Assembly: GCA_024449915.1 (NCBI GenBank)
Contig: JAMZAV010000030.1
Coordinates: forward strand, 496,001 to 560,000
Reading direction: 5' to 3'
From: Sweltsa coloradensis
Lineage: Eukaryota > Arthropoda > Insecta > Plecoptera > Chloroperlidae
Length of the DNA: 64,000 nucleotides
The notes under the pieces were generated by a model, which did not search any database, was not told where the DNA came from, and was given only the letters and a program-made list of their open reading frames with translations. Made by a program: the position numbers and the translations under genes. Numbering within the stretch: position 1 is the first letter of the stretch; each line of letters starts with the position of its first letter. Of the stretch, positions 60,488 through 64,000 are shown piece by piece.

Positions 60488-60625
60488 GTAAGTTAGTTAG
60501 TTAGTGGGGTTTTAGGGCACACAACACATGTGCAGTTAATTCTGAAAATGGTCTATTAGTATATATTCTAAAATATTCTTTAATAATAAACAATAACCAT
60601 AGGCCCTATACATATTTTAAGATTT

Positions 60626-62615
60626 TTTATTGCTATCAAGCGGTGCCGAGCGACCAACCTCAAGCTCAATAAAGAAAAAATGCAGATCAAAATGGAAGAA
60701 GTCGCCTACATGGGTCATTTGCTTACGAACAAAGGTCTCAAACCAGATCCTGCGAAGATTGCTGCCGTTGCACAAATGTCTAGACCTACAAATGCACAAG
60801 AAGTACAACGATTTATTGGCTTTATCACGTACTTGACGAAGTTTCTGCCGCAGCTGTCAACGATTTGTGAACCACTACGACGTCTAATTGACAAGGACGC
60901 AATCTGGGAGTGGCAATCTCAACAAGAATCAGCGTTCAACCAAATAATTCAGCTGGCAACAACCACGCCTGTTCTAAAGTACTACAATGTAGAACGCCCA
61001 GTCACAATACAGTGTGATGCTAGTTCGGTTGGACTTGGCGCTGTAATCATGCAAGGTGGACAGCCAATCGCATTTGCATCCAGGGCATTGTCACAAGCCG
61101 AACAACGTTATGCACAGATTGAAAAAGAGTGTTTAGCGATAGTTTTCTCCTGTGAGAAGTTTGATCAATACATATGTGGCAAACAAGGGGTTTTTGTTGA
61201 ATCAGATCACAAGCCCTTGGAGGTTATCTTCAAGAAACCTCTCGTCACAGCCCCAAAACGACTTCAGCGTATGCTACTCTGCGTCTACAAAGGTACGACC
61301 TTCAAGTTCAGTACAAACCGGTCAAGGAAATGTACATAGCCGACTTACCTTTCTCGATCCTACCTTCCGATAACAAACCATTCGAGAGAAAAGCCATATC
61401 TCATTTTTACTCTGAACCGCGAACAAGAAGTCTACAGCAAGTTTGAGCAGATCAACATGACAGAGCATCTCAATGTCACAAAGGAACGACGGCGGCAAAT
61501 CCAGATGTTACAGCTCAAGACAAAGCTCTCCAGACTCTCACAACTGTGATCATGACAGGATGGCCCTCAACACGTGACCCAAACTCCAATTATCATCCGC
61601 GACTATTAGAACTACCGTGAAGAACTTAGTGTGCAGAACGGAGTTGTCTTCAGAGGATGCAGGATTGTCATTTCGAAGCTAATGCGCCCAGAGATGTTTA
61701 ACAGAATTCACTCCAGTCATCTCGGACCAGAAGCGTGTCTACGAAAGGCTAAAGATACAGTCTATTGGCCTCAGATGTCGCAAGAAATCAGAGATAAGGT
61801 TAAGCAATGCAGTACTTGTAATGAGTTTGCTGACAATCAACAAAAAAACGATGCAAACACATGCTACTCCAAACTTGCCTTGGAAACGAGTCACGATGGA
61901 CACTTTTCACATTAAAGAAGAGCTCTATTTGGTCACGGTCGACTATTACTCGGATTTCTGGGAACTTGACAAGTTAGAGAACACCCAATCGCAAACTCTC
62001 ATCGATGTAGCTAAGAAAAACTTCAGTCGACACGGTATAAACCCGCAATACTTGTCACAGACAATGACACCCCATTTGTGAGTTCTTTGTTTAAGAAATT
62101 TGCCTCCGAATGGGAGTTTGAACATTGCACCATCTCACCTCGACACAGCCAGTCAAACGGTAAAGTGGAAGCGACAGTGAAGATTGCTAAGAAGATCTTG
62201 AAGAAAACTAAACAAGATGACACCGACCCATGGAAGGCCATTCTTGACTGGAGAAACACTCCTACCGAAAATATGGCCTCCAGTCCAGTACAACGTCTCT
62301 TTGTCCCGCGAACGAGAACTTTAAATCCCAATCACCAACAAACTACTATGTACCCTAAAGTTGAAGATGGAGTGCAGGAGAAATAAATCTTCGAAAGCAG
62401 AAGATGAAGCAATCCTTTGACGTCCGATCCAAAAAATTTACCCTGACCTGGAAGTAGGCCAGGACATACGTCTGAGCCCCAAACCCAGAGTGGCAAGACC
62501 AGAGATGGCCCAAGGAGTAGCCCACAGAGAACTATCTTCCCGATCATACGGTCAAAGCCAACGATAAACTCTACCGCCGGAACCGGGTATTTCTACGAAG
62601 GACCCCGGGAACAAA
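60626..62615 (+). pseudogene. Ty3/gypsy LTR-retrotransposon pol remnant (5'-truncated, frameshifted)
   Basis: The first frame (60632-61270) holds the end of the reverse transcriptase (YMGHLLTNKGLKPDPAK), the connection region and RNase H with CDASSVGLG, IEKECLAIV and ESDHKPL. A +2-type indel near 61272-61277 shifts the frame. Further frames carry the integrase zinc finger (HSSH...CSTC, about 61709-61820), a catalytic core whose first Asp (MDTF) and Glu (GKVEATV) lie in different frames, and a C-terminal basic tail up to about 62615. Upstream RT, protease, gag and LTRs are absent. Stops at 61337, 61445, near 61536, near 62079 and at 62384 show it is dead. No restored protein is given. Confidence 0.88.
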
Positions 62616-62864
62616 CTAACCGGTTAAGCCTACGGATGCTCCAGTCGCGGAGAGAAGTAGACCTCCAGATTTGGCTGCGGATAGACCCTTGCTGGGAAAG
62701 GACCAAGCGCCAAGTCCGTGTCGCCCCCAGAAAGCCCAGGAGCTCCGAGTCCATACAAGACACGGTCAGGTAGAGCAGTGAAAGTGCCGGTAAAGTTGTC
62801 GGACTAACTCATGTTAAATCCATCAAACGTATGCGATAAATTCAGTGAGTCTATCTTTCAGTTA

Positions 62865-63015
62865 TTAATCAAACAAACTCAATTACTCCTAAGTTATTTC
62901 TGTGTACTCAATTAATTTTAAATGCAACGGAACAATTATTAATTTTTAAATCTTTATCTGTGTGTTATATAACAGAACAGCTCATTAATCCAACAAACTC
63001 AATTACTCATAAAGT
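62865..63015 (+). repeat. Direct repeat, ~30 bp, two copies
   Basis: ATTAATC(A/C)AACAAACTC followed by AATTACTC(C/A)TAA occurs at about 62865 and 62985, 120 bp apart. Confidence 0.6.
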
Positions 63016-63176
63016 ATACTTATAGTCCAAATGAATGATTTACAATATTGTATCTGTGTATGAAATCAAATTATGTTTACGGACAAACACTTGGTACCCG
63101 GGTAATCATAGGGTAATCACATCTTCAATTTGTAATTCATATACTAAATACTCAATACTCATAGAAATCTTTATAT

Positions 63177-63670
63177 TTACTACGTTTACATTCGGTTTTG
63201 AAAAAGTTTTGACTTGAGTCAAGTCAAAACGATGATGCTTTACATGATAAAGATCTGAAAACGTTCTCAAAACTATATTTAGTTCACTTATTTCCCGGTA
63301 GATAGCACAATAAAGTCCACTGTTTTCCCAAAGAGAAAATTTATAGTTTTATTGCGTATAACATAAGTATAAACTTCGTTAGATGACCAAAAACTTTGCC
63401 GTAACATTTAGAACTAATTTAGAATATAAAAAACATTTTCCTAACTTGCTTTTTGAAACATAACCTCAAATTTCAAAACAACAAGCGTTTTTTTGGTTGC
63501 AGCCAGGTGTAAACATGACAGTTTTCAAAAGTAGTTTTCAAGTCACCTCTACTAGAAAACAGGGTTGACTTGAACCGATCCAAACCCAGATTCGAAACGT
63601 TTACATGCAGTTTTTTAAAACTCAAAACGTTTTGAAATCGTTTTTTAAACCTGCATGTAAACGTAGTAAT
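63177..63670. mobile_element. 494 bp TIR element
   Basis: Starts TTACTACGTTTACATTCGG and ends with the reverse complement, CCTGCATGTAAACGTAGTAA. The right end is itself a ~66 bp palindrome (GTTTACATGCAG ... CTGCATGTAAAC, 63599-63663) centred on AAAACGTTTTGA. Near the left end is the 25-bp palindrome GTTTTGACTTGA-G-TCAAGTCAAAAC (63206-63230). No coding capacity. Superfamily not identified. Confidence 0.75.
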
Positions 63671-64000
63671 TGTAAAGGAGATGTCAGTGGTGGCTACACT
63701 GATTTCATAATTATCTTGTAGGCCGTGACCGGCCATATTCTGTATGCAGAGGTTGGCAGTTCGTACCAATAAAGCAGTTGTCAGATCAAGCCTAAACATG
63801 TAACACTAGGCCTACAACACCACTGTCTCTCACATAGGTTATGTACGTATTACAAATGCCTCAGGCTAGGTAACGTAACCAAAATATTTGTAGTTTGTAC
63901 AACCATGAAGGGGAGAATCCCAAGTAAACCTACATTCACAAGTTTCCTGTAGGCCTTAGTATCTTTTAAATGCTACAGCTTTGATAGTACTACTTGATTT
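63671..64000. other. Non-coding, nothing recognised
   Basis: No gene or repeat boundary was recognised up to the window edge. Confidence 0.5.

Overview
This is a 64 kb stretch of AT-rich, intron-rich animal nuclear DNA. It is almost certainly arthropod and probably insect. The only intact protein-coding gene is an orthologue of the insect SLC36 transporter pathetic (path), and it matches insect path more closely than vertebrate PAT1. No bacterial-style operons, rRNA genes or CRISPR arrays are present. GT-AG introns, tRNA-derived SINEs, short DNA-transposon derivatives and a decayed Ty3/gypsy element dominate the rest. I cannot name the species.

Layout. 1-24.8 kb is repeat-rich and mostly non-coding. 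It holds inverted repeats, SINE copies, two hAT-type MITEs or related repeats, and five copies of a rolling-circle-like (Helentron/DINE-1-like) non-autonomous family. 24.8-56.4 kb is path on the + strand. It has nine coding exons (12, 80, 108, 273, 85, 276, 179, 167 and 329 nt) that join in frame with consensus splice sites into 502 codons plus stop. An untranslated upstream exon is implied by a strong acceptor at 24811-24812. Intron 1 (16.4 kb) is a transposon reservoir. It holds a 2 kb Helentron-like copy split by a 1.4 kb TIR element, a 107-bp-TIR MITE, a 0.5 kb palindrome with a hammerhead-like box, three copies of a tRNA-like gene in a tandem-plus-inverted arrangement, and a hAT-type MITE. 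Intron 8 contains a 1.37 kb near-perfect foldback. 56.4-59.1 kb looks like the 3' UTR. 60.6-62.6 kb is a 5'-truncated, frameshifted Ty3/gypsy pol remnant, followed by a 494 bp TIR element.

Function. Path/SLC36 proteins are 11-TM amino-acid transporters of the plasma membrane and endolysosomes that link amino acids to growth signalling. The other elements have no direct functional link to it, but many lie inside its introns and will be transcribed with its pre-mRNA. The intron 8 foldback in particular would form a long dsRNA stem.

Most interesting signals: (i) a multi-copy element family with asymmetric inverted repeats, a terminal CTAG, insertion next to T and a ~160 bp internal tandem unit; (ii) the tRNA-like palindrome with unusual C33; (iii) the intronic 1.37 kb hairpin; (iv) a SINE family with a conserved non-tRNA tail.
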